This document shows positions 33,494 to 43,139 of a DNA stretch of 64,000 bases, piece after piece. This stretch comes from Labilithrix luteola. Its GTDB lineage: Bacteria; Myxococcota_A; Polyangia; Polyangiales; Polyangiaceae. Where the stretch lies: positions 11,017,501-11,081,500 of the forward strand of contig NZ_CP012333.1 of NCBI RefSeq assembly GCF_001263205.1. The letters are read 5' to 3'. The stretch's first letter is position 1. Each line of letters opens with the position of its first letter. The notes beneath the pieces are model-generated. The model worked only from the letters and a program-made list of their open reading frames with translations, was not told the DNA's origin and did not search any database. A program made the translations under genes and the position numbers.

Positions 33494-36454
33494 ATGAAAC
33501 ATCTTCGGTGGGCCGACTTCTGCGTGGTGCGCTCCGCGCTCCTTCCCGTCGAATTCGAGCTTGCCGCGAATGGGACTCCGCTTGCGGAGGCGTCGAAGAA
33601 GCTCCTATCGGATGCGCTCGTGCGACGTGCCTTGCGAACGGCATCGCCGTCCATCCTGGCCGCTCATGACGATCCGAAGCGCGCGACGGCGTCTGCCCAC
33701 AACGCGCTCGTCCGCTACGTGGAGCGCATGCGAGGGCGAGCGACGCCGTTCGCGCTGTTGGCAGGCTACAGCGTCGTCCGAGCGGATGCCCCCGAAGCGC
33801 GCGGTGTCCGCTTGGTACCGAGGGAACAGTATCGCCATCGCGTTCGACTCGACCTCGACGCGGTCGGCGCCATCGTCCGCGACGATGCGATCGCACGTTT
33901 CGCCGAGGTGCGTTGGAAGGCCAAACGAGACGTCATCCGGTTTCGTGACGTCATCCGTGTGGTCAAGCGCAATCCCGACGAATCGCTCTCCTACGATGAT
34001 GTCGCCCGCACGCCGGCGCTCGATGCCGTGCTGAGCTGCGCGCACGAGCCGCGCACCGTCACCGAGCTCGTGGCGACGATCCCCGGGAGCCATCCGGAGG
34101 CGTCGAAGCACGCCTTCGTGAAGCGCATCATCGAGGCCGAGATTCTCGTCCCAGAGCACTTCCCGGCATTGCTCACGCACGACGAACGCCGGCCGCTCAC
34201 TTCGATCCGCAAAGCGGGCGACCTCCTCGAAGCGAGCACCACGATACGGGACACGGCTCTCGGAGACGTCGTCGACGACAAGCTCCTTCGCGTCGAGCAG
34301 GCCCTCGGCAAGGTCCTTCCCGCGGAGATGGGCTCGCGTCTGATTCACGACCTCGTCAAGCCAATCGAGGGCAGTGGTCTCCTGCGCGCCGGCGCAGACG
34401 CCGAGCTTCGCAAGGTCGCTTCGCTGTTGTCGTCGCTCGAGTGGCGCGGACGCGATTCGCGTATCGACGACTTCCACGCCTATTTCAGCCAGCGGTACGA
34501 GAATCGTGAGATGCGTCTCGTCGACGTGCTCGACGAGGACCGCGGATACAACTTTCCCGAAGAGCCGACCGCGACACCGGATCCACGCGTCAAACAGTGG
34601 ATGGCAACGCGCGAACGCTGGCGGCACCGCACGCAAGCTCCGGACGTGCGGAGCGTCGAGCTCACGGACGAAGACATCGCACAGCTCTCTCGGACGTCAC
34701 CCGCACAGACGAGCGGAGCGCTGCTCTGCAGCCTCGCCCTCGACGAAAGCGGTGAGCTCGAGATCTGGGCTCCCAGCCTCTACGGCGCCCCCGGCTCGCA
34801 CATGTTCGCGCGCGGGACCGGCGCCGACAGCGAGCTTCATGAGTGTACGCGGCGCTGGCTCACCGAAGCGGCCGGGTTCGAGCCGTCGGACGTCGAGGTT
34901 GTCGACCTCTCGTATTTCATCGTGGGAAAGGCCGCCGCCATTTCTCAGTATCCGCCGCTCCTGCCGAACGAGCTGACGCTGACTGCCGCGACCGAAGCAG
35001 AGACGAGCATCGATGTGAACGACTTGCTCGTCAGCGTAGGAGCAAAAGGGTTCGTCCTCCGGAACGCGCGCAGCGGTCGTTACGTGGCTCTCCGGACCAC
35101 GAACGCGGTCAACTACTCCCTGGCCGACACGACGAGCCTCGTCCGGTTCCTCGGCGCCCTGCAAGGTTTGCAAGCGTCGTTCGGTACCATGGCCTGGCCG
35201 GAGGACCGTAACGTCCCATTCTTCCCGCGGCTCCAGTGGAAGCGCCACGTGCTCGCCTGCGCGCAATGGTGCCTCGAGGGGCCGGGCGTCGAGCGAATGC
35301 TGAAGGCCGGCACCGGCGACCAGCTCGAAGCCGTCCGCGCGTTGCGCAGCGAGCATCGACTACCGCGTCACGTCCTCTACCTCGAGAAGCACGATCATTG
35401 GCTCCACATCGACCTCGAATGTCCGTTGAGCGTCGGCGCGTGGCTCGACATCGCGAAAGCGCCCGTGCTTCTCCGCGAGCAGTTCCCCGTCGAACGCTCC
35501 GCCGTGCACGGGCCCGAGGGCCACTTCGCACACGAAGTGGTGTTTCCCTTCTTCGGAGAAGCCGCCACCGAGAAGCCGAAGCATGCCGCGACCGCCCCGC
35601 GCATGATCGAGCCGAGCATCATGGACACCGTGCCCCCGGGCGGCGAGTGGCTGTACGTCGAGCTCCTCGGCAGCCGGCAGGAGCTCCTGACGATCGCGTG
35701 CGAGCTCGTCGAGAACGTCCTCGCGCCACACCACACGGGCGGCAACATCGAGCGCTGGTTCTATCTGCCCTACGCCGATCGCGAACCTCGCCTACGCATC
35801 CGCGCGAAGGGTGATGCGAAGGCGTTGCTCGGTGACCTCTTCCCCGCTTTGCGCGCGGCGGTTGCCCCCGCCTTCAGGAACGGCCTCGTTCGCGACATCG
35901 CCATCCGCACATACGATCGTGAGACGTACCGCTATGGCGGAGCGCTCGGAATGGATCTGACGGAGGCCGTCTGGACGCAGAGCAGCATCGAGGTCATCGC
36001 GCGAATCGGTGAGATCGGTGACGTCTTCGAGATGGCGGAAGAGGAGCTCGTCTTGGAGCTCGTTCGCGTCCATACGTGGCTTCTCGACCACGCGCTCGAG
36101 GATCCCGCCACGAAGCGTGACGTCGCGGCGGTTGCCTTTCGCGGTTACGCGCGGACCGAGACACCACTCGATCTTCGAAGAGCGGGCTCGGAACTTCATC
36201 GAAAACTCCGCGATCGCCTCCCAGCGGAGACGACCTCACTCGACAACGCGGAGCTTCGAGAGACCTTCGCCGCGATTCGCGAAGGCGTCGACCGTGGAGC
36301 GATCAGCCAGCCGTTGGCCGATCTCCTCGCGGACTACCTCCATACGCAGACGATTCGACTGACCACGGCGTGGCACTCGAACACGAAGCTCGAGGCACTC
36401 TCCTACGTCGTCCTCGAGAAGGTCTACGCCGCGCAGGCCGCGCGCAAGCGTTGA
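33494..36454 (+). CDS. LanB-type peptide dehydratase (full length)
   Basis: A protein of 986 residues. The N-terminal glutamylation domain (Lant_dehydr_N; about 30-690) shows the characteristic RMRGRATPFALLAGYSVV early motif. The C-terminal elimination domain (SpaB_C; about 720-985) shows WLYVELLGSRQELL, ERWFYLPYADREPRLRIRAKG and RTYDRETYRYGG. LanB enzymes use glutamyl-tRNA to glutamylate Ser/Thr in a precursor peptide and then eliminate glutamate to give dehydroalanine or dehydrobutyrine. Both domains are on one polypeptide, as in class I lanthipeptide enzymes. No LanC cyclase gene is found in the window, and the two nearby precursor candidates lack Cys. The ATG at 33494 (MKHLRWADF) was preferred to a TTG at 33476. 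It converges with the oxygenase gene, 9 nt apart. Confidence 0.9.
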   Translation: MKHLRWADFCVVRSALLPVEFELAANGTPLAEASKKLLSDALVRRALRTASPSILAAHDDPKRATASAHNALVRYVERMRGRATPFALLAGYSVVRADAPEARGVRLVPREQYRHRVRLDLDAVGAIVRDDAIARFAEVRWKAKRDVIRFRDVIRVVKRNPDESLSYDDVARTPALDAVLSCAHEPRTVTELVATIPGSHPEASKHAFVKRIIEAEILVPEHFPALLTHDERRPLTSIRKAGDLLEASTTIRDTALGDVVDDKLLRVEQALGKVLPAEMGSRLIHDLVKPIEGSGLLRAGADAELRKVASLLSSLEWRGRDSRIDDFHAYFSQRYENREMRLVDVLDEDRGYNFPEEPTATPDPRVKQWMATRERWRHRTQAPDVRSVELTDEDIAQLSRTSPAQTSGALLCSLALDESGELEIWAPSLYGAPGSHMFARGTGADSELHECTRRWLTEAAGFEPSDVEVVDLSYFIVGKAAAISQYPPLLPNELTLTAATEAETSIDVNDLLVSVGAKGFVLRNARSGRYVALRTTNAVNYSLADTTSLVRFLGALQGLQASFGTMAWPEDRNVPFFPRLQWKRHVLACAQWCLEGPGVERMLKAGTGDQLEAVRALRSEHRLPRHVLYLEKHDHWLHIDLECPLSVGAWLDIAKAPVLLREQFPVERSAVHGPEGHFAHEVVFPFFGEAATEKPKHAATAPRMIEPSIMDTVPPGGEWLYVELLGSRQELLTIACELVENVLAPHHTGGNIERWFYLPYADREPRLRIRAKGDAKALLGDLFPALRAAVAPAFRNGLVRDIAIRTYDRETYRYGGALGMDLTEAVWTQSSIEVIARIGEIGDVFEMAEEELVLELVRVHTWLLDHALEDPATKRDVAAVAFRGYARTETPLDLRRAGSELHRKLRDRLPAETTSLDNAELRETFAAIREGVDRGAISQPLADLLADYLHTQTIRLTTAWHSNTKLEALSYVVLEKVYAAQAARKR

Positions 36455-36463
36455 GGTCGAGAC

Positions 36464-37696
36464 TCAGGTAAGAGCGCCCTCGAAGGTCTCGTCCACGAAG
36501 TGGAAGAAGCAGACCGTCGTACGATGTCCATCGGGCTGTGCGTCTCGCCAATGCGGAAGGTCCGTCCCTCGATAGAGGACGCCGTCGCCGATGCCGAGAC
36601 GCACGGGCCGCGCTTCGCCACGCACTTCGAGATAGATGGGCCAGGCCGTGTCGGCGTCGGTCTCCGGATCTGCGTCGAAAGGAACGGAGAGATTCCAAAC
36701 GCACTGTGCCCGATCGGTGTGACGGGCGAGAACCGCACCAGGCTCGTAGAGACCCAAGTAGCAGTAAGACGCCTTGATCGGTTGGGGCACAATCCGATTC
36801 AACAGGTCGACGAGCTGACTATGCACGAAGCGCGCAACGTCTTCGTTGTGACACCAGCTGCGCTTCGCCACCTGTCCGTCATCGAGCATGAAGGCGCCGG
36901 CGAGGCTCGCCGCTCGGTAATAGCGACGCATGAGCTGCAACTGAATGGGATTCAGCAGGTCGCGGATGACCACGAACTCGTCACGTTCGAGACTGGCCCG
37001 ACAATCACGGACACGCGCCTCCCACGCCTTTCCCCTCGACTCGGACCAATCCGAGGGAACGACGACGTGCGCACGTCGCAAGATCTCCGACCGAAGAATG
37101 GTGTTCGCACGACTGGGAACGAGGTCGGCGAGGTCGCCTTCGGGGACCGACTTTCCTCGCAACGCCTCCAAGGTCTCCGCCGTCTTCTCGGGCACACGAT
37201 AAGGCGCGGCGACCTGTGTTCCAGGATCGACGATCCAGAGAACCGTGTCGTCATCGCCGATGAACGACGCTTGCTCGACCCGACCGCGGAGCTCCTCGGG
37301 AATGCTGCCCGCGCCGTGCTGCACGTGCGCGTTGGGATTTACGACGAGAGACTCCGGCGCGACGGTAGCGTCGAAGTTGAGGACGTTCGGCGCGGGGATC
37401 AAGTCTTGGTTCTGTGGCCAGCCGAAGTCGTAGCCGATCGGTCCCGGCTCTTCGTCCTCGGGCGTGAGCATGCCGAGCTGGACGAGCCTCTGGGCCAGCT
37501 CCGGCCCCGGCTCCACGGGCGCGTCGTCGTCGAGGGTTGCTGCGAGAAGGAATTTCGCCATTTCGAAATTCGCGGCAGAGTCGGACTCCAACGTCAGCGT
37601 CTGTGCGCCGATCCCCTTGCGATTCCAGATAGCGGTAATCTTCAATCGCAGCGTCGGATTGATGACGACCGACTTCTTCTCCGACGATGTGCTCAT
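36464..37696 (-). CDS. 2OG-Fe(II) oxygenase with possible leader-recognition domain
   Basis: A 410-residue protein (start MSTSSEKKSVV). The C-terminal 180 residues form a 2-oxoglutarate/Fe(II) dioxygenase core: iron ligands H326 and D328 (LARHTDRAQ) and H382 (DLPHWRD), with R392 (GHRTT) as 2OG-binding Arg. Residues about 150-212 (TVLWIVDPGT, YRVPEKTAETLEAL, ILRRAHVVV) have the beta-beta-helix pattern of PqqD-like RiPP recognition elements; this is a weak, inferred match. Such an enzyme would hydroxylate or desaturate residues of the peptide. It overlaps the PP2C stop by 4 nt (ATGA), so it is co-expressed with the right signalling module. Confidence 0.78.
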   Translation of the reverse strand: MSTSSEKKSVVINPTLRLKITAIWNRKGIGAQTLTLESDSAANFEMAKFLLAATLDDDAPVEPGPELAQRLVQLGMLTPEDEEPGPIGYDFGWPQNQDLIPAPNVLNFDATVAPESLVVNPNAHVQHGAGSIPEELRGRVEQASFIGDDDTVLWIVDPGTQVAAPYRVPEKTAETLEALRGKSVPEGDLADLVPSRANTILRSEILRRAHVVVPSDWSESRGKAWEARVRDCRASLERDEFVVIRDLLNPIQLQLMRRYYRAASLAGAFMLDDGQVAKRSWCHNEDVARFVHSQLVDLLNRIVPQPIKASYCYLGLYEPGAVLARHTDRAQCVWNLSVPFDADPETDADTAWPIYLEVRGEARPVRLGIGDGVLYRGTDLPHWRDAQPDGHRTTVCFFHFVDETFEGALT

Positions 37697-38787
37697 GACG
37701 ACCGCCTGTCTTCGGAGAGCCTGGCTCGCATACGATGACTTCGTCGTTTCGACTCGCGCACACCGACGAGGACGACGGTGACGTTGTCCTTCCCTCCCCG
37801 ATGATTCGCGGCCTCGACGAGGCTTCGCGCGGCAGCGTCGAGATCGGACTGTTGCGACTCGAGAAGCGCCTTCGCCTCCTCGTCCGGGACCATCTTGTTG
37901 AGGCCATCGGAACACAATAGATAGAGGTCATCCGACTGAGGACGGTCGACGACGACGTCGACCTTCACGCGAGACCGCACGCCGAGCGCGCGCCGTACGT
38001 AGCCGGAGAAGCCTCCGCTGATTCCTTGCGCACCGAGCGTATGATCGGTGGTTAGCAGCTTGAGCTGACCGCCTCGAAGACGGTAGCAGCGACTGTCGCC
38101 GACGTGAGCGATGAAGGCTCGTCGCTTCCGCCGGACGAATCGCGCAGCCACGATCGTCGTGCCCATTCCGTGATATTCGGGCTGTTTCGCGGCCTGTTCG
38201 TGAATCATCTCGTTCGCAATCTCGATTGCGGTGACGAGTTCGCGTGCGCGTCGAGGACGCCGAGGGTGGTCGACCGTTTCGATCGGGCCGGTGGAGAAGA
38301 CATGCTCGATCGAATCCACCGCGATTCGGCTGGCCACGGCACCGCCTGCGCTGCCTCCCATGCCATCGGCGACCACGAACAACGACTGGGCCTCGTCGAG
38401 CAGATAGGCGTCTTCGTTGTTTCGTCGGCGCATACCGCGATCCGATTGCGCAGCGGCGGTAAGCAGGAACAGGTCCGAACTCCCCGTCGTCTCGTCGCCC
38501 TCGGCATCTGGCTCGAAGATCGTCAACGAGCCCGAAGTCGTCATCGTCTCGTCCGGAGCTTCGCTGTTGGCGAGTTGCGGGAGCGTGGCGGGCGACTTCA
38601 TCGACGGGGACATTCTGGTGAGGTCCGCGTCGTCGGCCTCGTCGTCGGACGGGCGTGCAGGGGCTGCCTTGCGCACGGACACCGAACGCGATGCGCGGGG
38701 ACGAGCCCGACGCAGTTCGAGAACGATGAGTGTCAAGGCGACGATGAGGACCGCGACGGCGAACAGAACAGTCGAGTTGTTGCCCAC
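37693..38787 (-). CDS. Membrane-anchored PP2C-type Ser/Thr phosphatase (right module)
   Basis: A 364-residue paralogue of the phosphatase at 15217-16332, with the same layout. The N-terminal helix (TVLFAVAVLIVALTLIVLEL) and an acidic linker are followed by a PP2C domain from about 110: RGMRRRNNEDAYLL, FVVADGMGGSAGGAVAS, GMGTTIVAA, AHVGDSRCYRLRGG, YLLCSDGLNKMVPD and GGKDNVTVVLV. It lies 39 nt after the kinase gene and is translationally coupled to the 2OG oxygenase gene. It probably reverses phosphorylation by the right-module kinase. Confidence 0.9.
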   Translation of the reverse strand: MGNNSTVLFAVAVLIVALTLIVLELRRARPRASRSVSVRKAAPARPSDDEADDADLTRMSPSMKSPATLPQLANSEAPDETMTTSGSLTIFEPDAEGDETTGSSDLFLLTAAAQSDRGMRRRNNEDAYLLDEAQSLFVVADGMGGSAGGAVASRIAVDSIEHVFSTGPIETVDHPRRPRRARELVTAIEIANEMIHEQAAKQPEYHGMGTTIVAARFVRRKRRAFIAHVGDSRCYRLRGGQLKLLTTDHTLGAQGISGGFSGYVRRALGVRSRVKVDVVVDRPQSDDLYLLCSDGLNKMVPDEEAKALLESQQSDLDAAARSLVEAANHRGGKDNVTVVLVGVRESKRRSHRMRARLSEDRRSS

Positions 38788-38826
38788 GTCAATGCGCTCC
38801 TACGCAGTCGAACCTTCGATACGTGC

Positions 38827-40570
38827 TCAGTGCTTTGCCGGTGCCCAGGGATCGTCCTTGTCGAGATTCGGGCCCGTCGGCTTCGACGTCGGCGGTGGAG
38901 GTGGTGGAGGCGGCGGCGGCGCAGGCTTGGCCTCGACGGAAGCGACGGGGGAGTCGACACTGCCGGCGGTGGAGCGGGATGCACGACCTTGGACGCCGGC
39001 ATCCAGACCGGAACCTTCTTGGTCTCCTTCGTCGCCTCCACCTTCCCGCTCTTCGCGCCCGAAGGCTGCGAAGCGGGTTCGGGATCCAGAGCCAGATCGA
39101 CGGTCATCTGCGCGCCCTCGATCGTGATCCACTCCGACTTCGCGGAGTAGCCCGCCACTTCGCCACGCACGCGGTGCTTGATGGAATTGCGCGGCAACGT
39201 GGTCGTGGCCGGATTCGTGTCGAGCGGCGCGTCGTCGAGGAAGATCTTGGCATCCGGCGGCGTCACTCGAATCGTGACCTCGCACGAAGCTTGCGACGAG
39301 GTCGACGCTGCAGTCGCCGCGATCGAGGGCTCCTTTCCTCGAGCGAGTACGACGACGAGAGCACTCGCGGCGACGACGGCGACCGCGCCGAGCGCCCAGA
39401 GTCGCCACTTCGAACGCGGAAGCTCGGGAACCGCCACGGTCTGCGATTGCGCGAGCGCGCTCGCGGCGCCGGCGGAGCCTCCTGTCGACGTGGTCGTCGG
39501 GCTGAAGACGGGAATGAGCGAGCTCTTCTCCTGCCCGACTCGACCGAGCTCCGCCTCGATCACCGACTTGAGCTTTGCACGCTTGTCGGAGAACAGATCG
39601 GCGACGAACTTGCCGAGCTCTTTGGAGGTGGCCCGCAGCTCCGGGCGTGAGGCAACGTACGAATCGATGGCTGTCTGGAACTCGGCGGCCGTCGAGAAGC
39701 GAGCCGATGGATGAAGCGCAAGCGCCTTCATACAAATGGCGTCGAGCTCGGGAGAAACCTCCCGCACGCTGCTCGGGGCGGGATGTTCCCCGTCGCAACA
39801 CGCTGGAAGATCTCCGCGTCGGAGAGCCCCTTCCAGAGCCTCCGGCCCGCAAGGGCCTGCCACAAGATCACCCCGACCGCGAAGACGTCGGCACGACGAT
39901 CGATCTGTTTGCCGCCGAATTGCTCGGCCGGCATGTAGGCGCACTTCCCCTTCATCACGCCGGTACGCGTGTCGCCGGTGGAGTCCGCGGCCTTCGCGAT
40001 CCCGAAGTCGAGCAATTTGACGTGCCCCTCGTACGTCACCATGACGTTGTGAGGGGAAACGTCGCGATGCACGACGTTGAGCGGAATACCGTCGAAGTCC
40101 TTCAGCTCGTGCGCGAAGTCGAGCCCCTGCAGCATCTGCGCGATGACGTGCAGATGGAGCTTGAGCGGCATGTCGAACTCGCCGCCCGCATCGCTCTGGG
40201 CCTCCCCTTCCTGATCTTTGCGGAGCTTCGCGAGACGGCGCACGATGCTCTCGAGCGACTGCCCGTCGAGAAACTCCATCGCGATGAAGTGGTGCTCCCC
40301 GTCGAAGCCGACTTCCGTGGTGTGAACGACGTTCGGATGGTCGATGCGGGCCGATAGCCGCGCCTCCTCGAGGAACATCCGAAGGAAGTCCGCTTCGGAC
40401 GCGAGCGCGGGCCGGAGTCGCTTGACCACGACGAGCTTGTTGAAGCCTCCCGGCCCCTGAATCGCGGCAAGGTAGGCGGTCGCCATTCCGCCGCGACCGA
40501 GCTCCGCAAGCAGCGAATACTTCGGTCCGCTGATCGGGAGGCTGCTGCTGGCTGGATTCTGCATCGCCAT
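38827..40570 (-). pseudogene. Transmembrane Ser/Thr kinase, two frameshifts (probably assembly error)
   Basis: The first frame (ATG 40570 overlapping the activator stop) has a full catalytic core: GRGGMATAYL, VVVKRL, HRDVSPHN, DFG. The reading then moves to a second frame (SSVREVSPELDAICMKALAL and the transmembrane helix LWALGAVAVVAASALVVVLA with a PEGA-like domain) and to a third (VASVEAKPAPPPP ending DPWAPAKH). Each switch falls in a C-run of the coding strand (plus-strand G-runs 39775-39778 and 38947-38951) and is cured by adding one base, giving 581 residues. Oddly, the APE motif reads YMPAEQ instead of YMAPEQ. It is a paralogue of the kinase at 17972 and lies in the operon FHA activator, kinase, PP2C, oxygenase. 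Confidence 0.82.
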
Positions 40571-42084
40571 CACAGGCCGTGCTTTCTCATCAGGCGATAG
40601 ATGTACGTACGGTTGACGCAGGCTTCGCGTGCGAGAGCCGCAACGTTGCGGTCGTGGCGCGCAAGCATGTGGACGAGGTATTCGCGCTCGCCGCGGTCGA
40701 TCCACTTCTCGCGGAAGATGCGAAAGTCACCTTCGAACGGAACCGCCGGCTCGTTCTCCGGTGGCCGTGAAGGCATGCGCTGCCGCCCGAACATGGACAC
40801 GACGGACGCGCCGGTGCCCGTGCCGGTGCCGGTCGACGTCCCGGTGCCGGTCCCATTCAGTGACATCTCGACGGGCGTGGTGCCGCTTTCGGCGTCGTCG
40901 TTGTCCTCGACGAGGGTGGGTAGCCCCAGAGGGCCCGGCGGCGGAAGGGTCGGTCGCGTCCGCGGCGTCGAATGGGAGGTAGGAGCCTCTTCGTCCGAGA
41001 ACGTGGAGCGAATGACGGGACGAAGCGAACCCTCGCCGAGGGCTCGCGCGCGTTCGACGTGGTTGCGAAGCTCTCGCACGTTGCCGCGCCACGGGTGCGC
41101 CGCGAGGCTGGCGATGAACTCGGGGCTCAGCTTTTCGCCCTCGAGGAAGTGCTCCACCAGAAACTCGATGTCTTCCTTTCGATCCCGCAACGGCGGCACG
41201 CGGACCGGAAGCACGCAGAGGCGGAAGTACAAGTCCTCGCGGAACTCGCCGCGCGACACCATGGAGAGCAGATCCCGGTGCGTCGCCGAAACGAACCGCA
41301 CGTTGACCGGTCGATGAATCGACTCACCGATGCGTCGAACGGTGCGCTGCTCGAGGACGCGCAGGAGCTTCGGCTGCATCGAGATCGGCAGCTCGCCGAT
41401 CTCGTCGAGAAAGACGGTGCCGCCCTCCGCGCTCTCGATCGCACCCGCACGCGCCTGCGCGGCTCCCGTGAACGCGCCCTTCGTGTGTCCGAACAATTCG
41501 GCGTCGAGCAGGTTCTCCGGAAGGGCCGCGCAATCGACCACCACGAAGGGCCCTTTGTCGCGGAGGCTGGCGTCGTGGATCGAGCGGGCCACCACCTCTT
41601 TGCCGGTACCCGTTTCGCCCGTGATGAGGATCGATGCGTCGGTGGGCGCAACGCGAGCGACGAGCGCGAAGAGCTCGCGCATCGCTTTGCTGTGACCGAC
41701 CATTCGGTGGAACCGGCTGCCGTTCCACAGCTCGACGGGGGCCGACACGGCATTCGAGTACTCGACGAAGATCGACGTCGTCCCGAGTTGAATCTCTCCG
41801 TTTCCCTTCAGGATCGACTCTCGCGTCGACTTCTCGTTGACGAACGTCCCGTTGCGGCTCGAGAGATCGCGCACCCAGAGCCCTTCGTCGCGCGGATCGA
41901 GCTCGGCGTGAATGCGCGAGACCGTCATGTCGTCGACGACGAGATCAGCGGACGACGACGCTCCGACCACCATCCGTTTCTCGATGTACGTCTCGTGCGC
42001 TCCCGACCGATCGGCCCACGAAATACGTGGAAATCGGCGCGTCGAAAGGACGATACCCATGGGCGTCGGCGAGCGAACGAACAT
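40570..42084 (-). CDS. FHA-domain sigma-54-dependent transcriptional activator (right module)
   Basis: A protein of about 504 residues, paralogous to the one at 16474-17910. The FHA domain comes first (GASSSADLVV, SRIHAE, SSRNGTFV). The AAA+ domain has Walker A GETGTGKE, the exact GAFTGA loop and Walker B GTVFLDEIGELP. A low-complexity linker includes alternating Gly/Thr (DNA repeat near 40811-40852), and a Fis-type HTH closes the protein (LARHDRNVAALAREACVNRTYIYRLMRKH). Start choice: ATG 42084 has AAGGA about 10 nt upstream; TTG 42093 and ATG 42060 are alternatives. Its stop overlaps the kinase ATG. It is a likely regulator of the sigma-54-type promoters between the two modules (inference). 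Confidence 0.9.
   Translation of the reverse strand: MFVRSPTPMGIVLSTRRFPRISWADRSGAHETYIEKRMVVGASSSADLVVDDMTVSRIHAELDPRDEGLWVRDLSSRNGTFVNEKSTRESILKGNGEIQLGTTSIFVEYSNAVSAPVELWNGSRFHRMVGHSKAMRELFALVARVAPTDASILITGETGTGKEVVARSIHDASLRDKGPFVVVDCAALPENLLDAELFGHTKGAFTGAAQARAGAIESAEGGTVFLDEIGELPISMQPKLLRVLEQRTVRRIGESIHRPVNVRFVSATHRDLLSMVSRGEFREDLYFRLCVLPVRVPPLRDRKEDIEFLVEHFLEGEKLSPEFIASLAAHPWRGNVRELRNHVERARALGEGSLRPVIRSTFSDEEAPTSHSTPRTRPTLPPPGPLGLPTLVEDNDDAESGTTPVEMSLNGTGTGTSTGTGTGTGASVVSMFGRQRMPSRPPENEPAVPFEGDFRIFREKWIDRGEREYLVHMLARHDRNVAALAREACVNRTYIYRLMRKHGL
40811..40852. repeat. Short tandem repeat inside the activator gene
   Basis: Repeated CCGGTG-type hexamers encode a Gly/Thr-rich linker between the AAA+ and HTH domains. 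Such a tract can vary in length by slippage. Confidence 0.6.
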
Positions 42085-43139
42085 CCCTCTCAACTTCCTT
42101 CACTGCGAACCAAAACTTCGGCGGACACCGCGCTGAACCAGCCTCACCCGCCCACGAGCACGCGCGTAACGTCGCGATCTCGAGCGATCACGAGGAGAAG
42201 AGGCGCTCGCGCGCCCGCCTCTACACCAGCATGATCGAAGCACGGAATGCCACTTCGAGCGTCGAATCGCTCTTGCGAGGCACCATGAATGTACCTGCAA
42301 TACATCGGATACGGGAGACGGACGGGCGCCAGCTTATTGCGAGATGCCGTCACAAGTGAGGATTCGTCCGTCGCAAAGCATGAAACATTCCACATGTCGG
42401 TATCGCGAAGATCGCTGCCGGCACCTCTCTTCTGTGTGGCGGAGCGAGCGACACGACGCAGGCCTGTGGCGTCGACCGCGACACGTCGAGCATCTCCCGC
42501 GACGGGCTACGCGAACTGCCGCGACGACACGCTTGGTGTCGAAATCATGACGGAATTATGGCCTCCGCACCGGAAGCTCCCGCCGGGTCTGCTCATGGCA
42601 CTCGAAGGAGCAGGGAGCTCGCGCCGAGCCGCCGGAAAGCTCCCGAGCTCCCGAGAGCCCCAAGAGCTTCCGAGAGCTTCCGCGACTCGATGATGGGCTC
42701 CGCGTATTCGTGCTTTGGATTGCTGCCACGAATTGCTCTCCCATTCGCCATCGAGATTCAAACCAACGATTCGGGCCGAGCCTGCACGTCGGATACGCAC
42801 GAGGGTCTGTTCTCAGGGCAATTCCGCAGTTCCCGCTCTCTCGGACAGGTATGCCGACGCCCCCGTCACCCCGCATTATACAACGTACATCAATTCACGA
42901 TTCGGCCTCTCGTTCGACTTCTTCTCGCGTGGAAGCGCCGGTGGCACGCACTTCAAGTGCCACGAATGCCGTTCAGACCCTGGCGATGAGAAACGCGGAC
43001 GGCAGACGACGATGAGTGAAGAACACTTATCGGGATAGCTCGATGGCTGGGTACTGATCGGGATAAGGCGAGACGACGCGCTCCACCCGTCGTCGGCGCT
43101 CGCCAACGTGAAGAAGATGCAGCCCCCGGCCGAGCTTCG
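42085..43139. other. Long region without a supported gene
   Basis: About 1 kb between the right signalling module and a frameshifted gene. Open frames are short, overlapping and without family resemblance. Base composition is less GC-rich than in the genes. A patch of imperfect AGCTCCCGAG/AGCTTCCGAG repeats lies at about 42638-42688. It may be gene remnants or the control region of the activator operon; nothing firmer can be said. Confidence 0.45.

Noticed and set aside
33476..33494. TTG at 33476 as the lanB start
   Set aside because: It would add only MVFSTA and lies upstream of the transcript start predicted from the sigma-54-like element; the ATG at 33494 is preferred, though not proven.
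42144..43038. Several 60-140 residue open frames on both strands
   Set aside because: They overlap one another, have no clear SD, no domain pattern and atypical composition; treated as non-coding.
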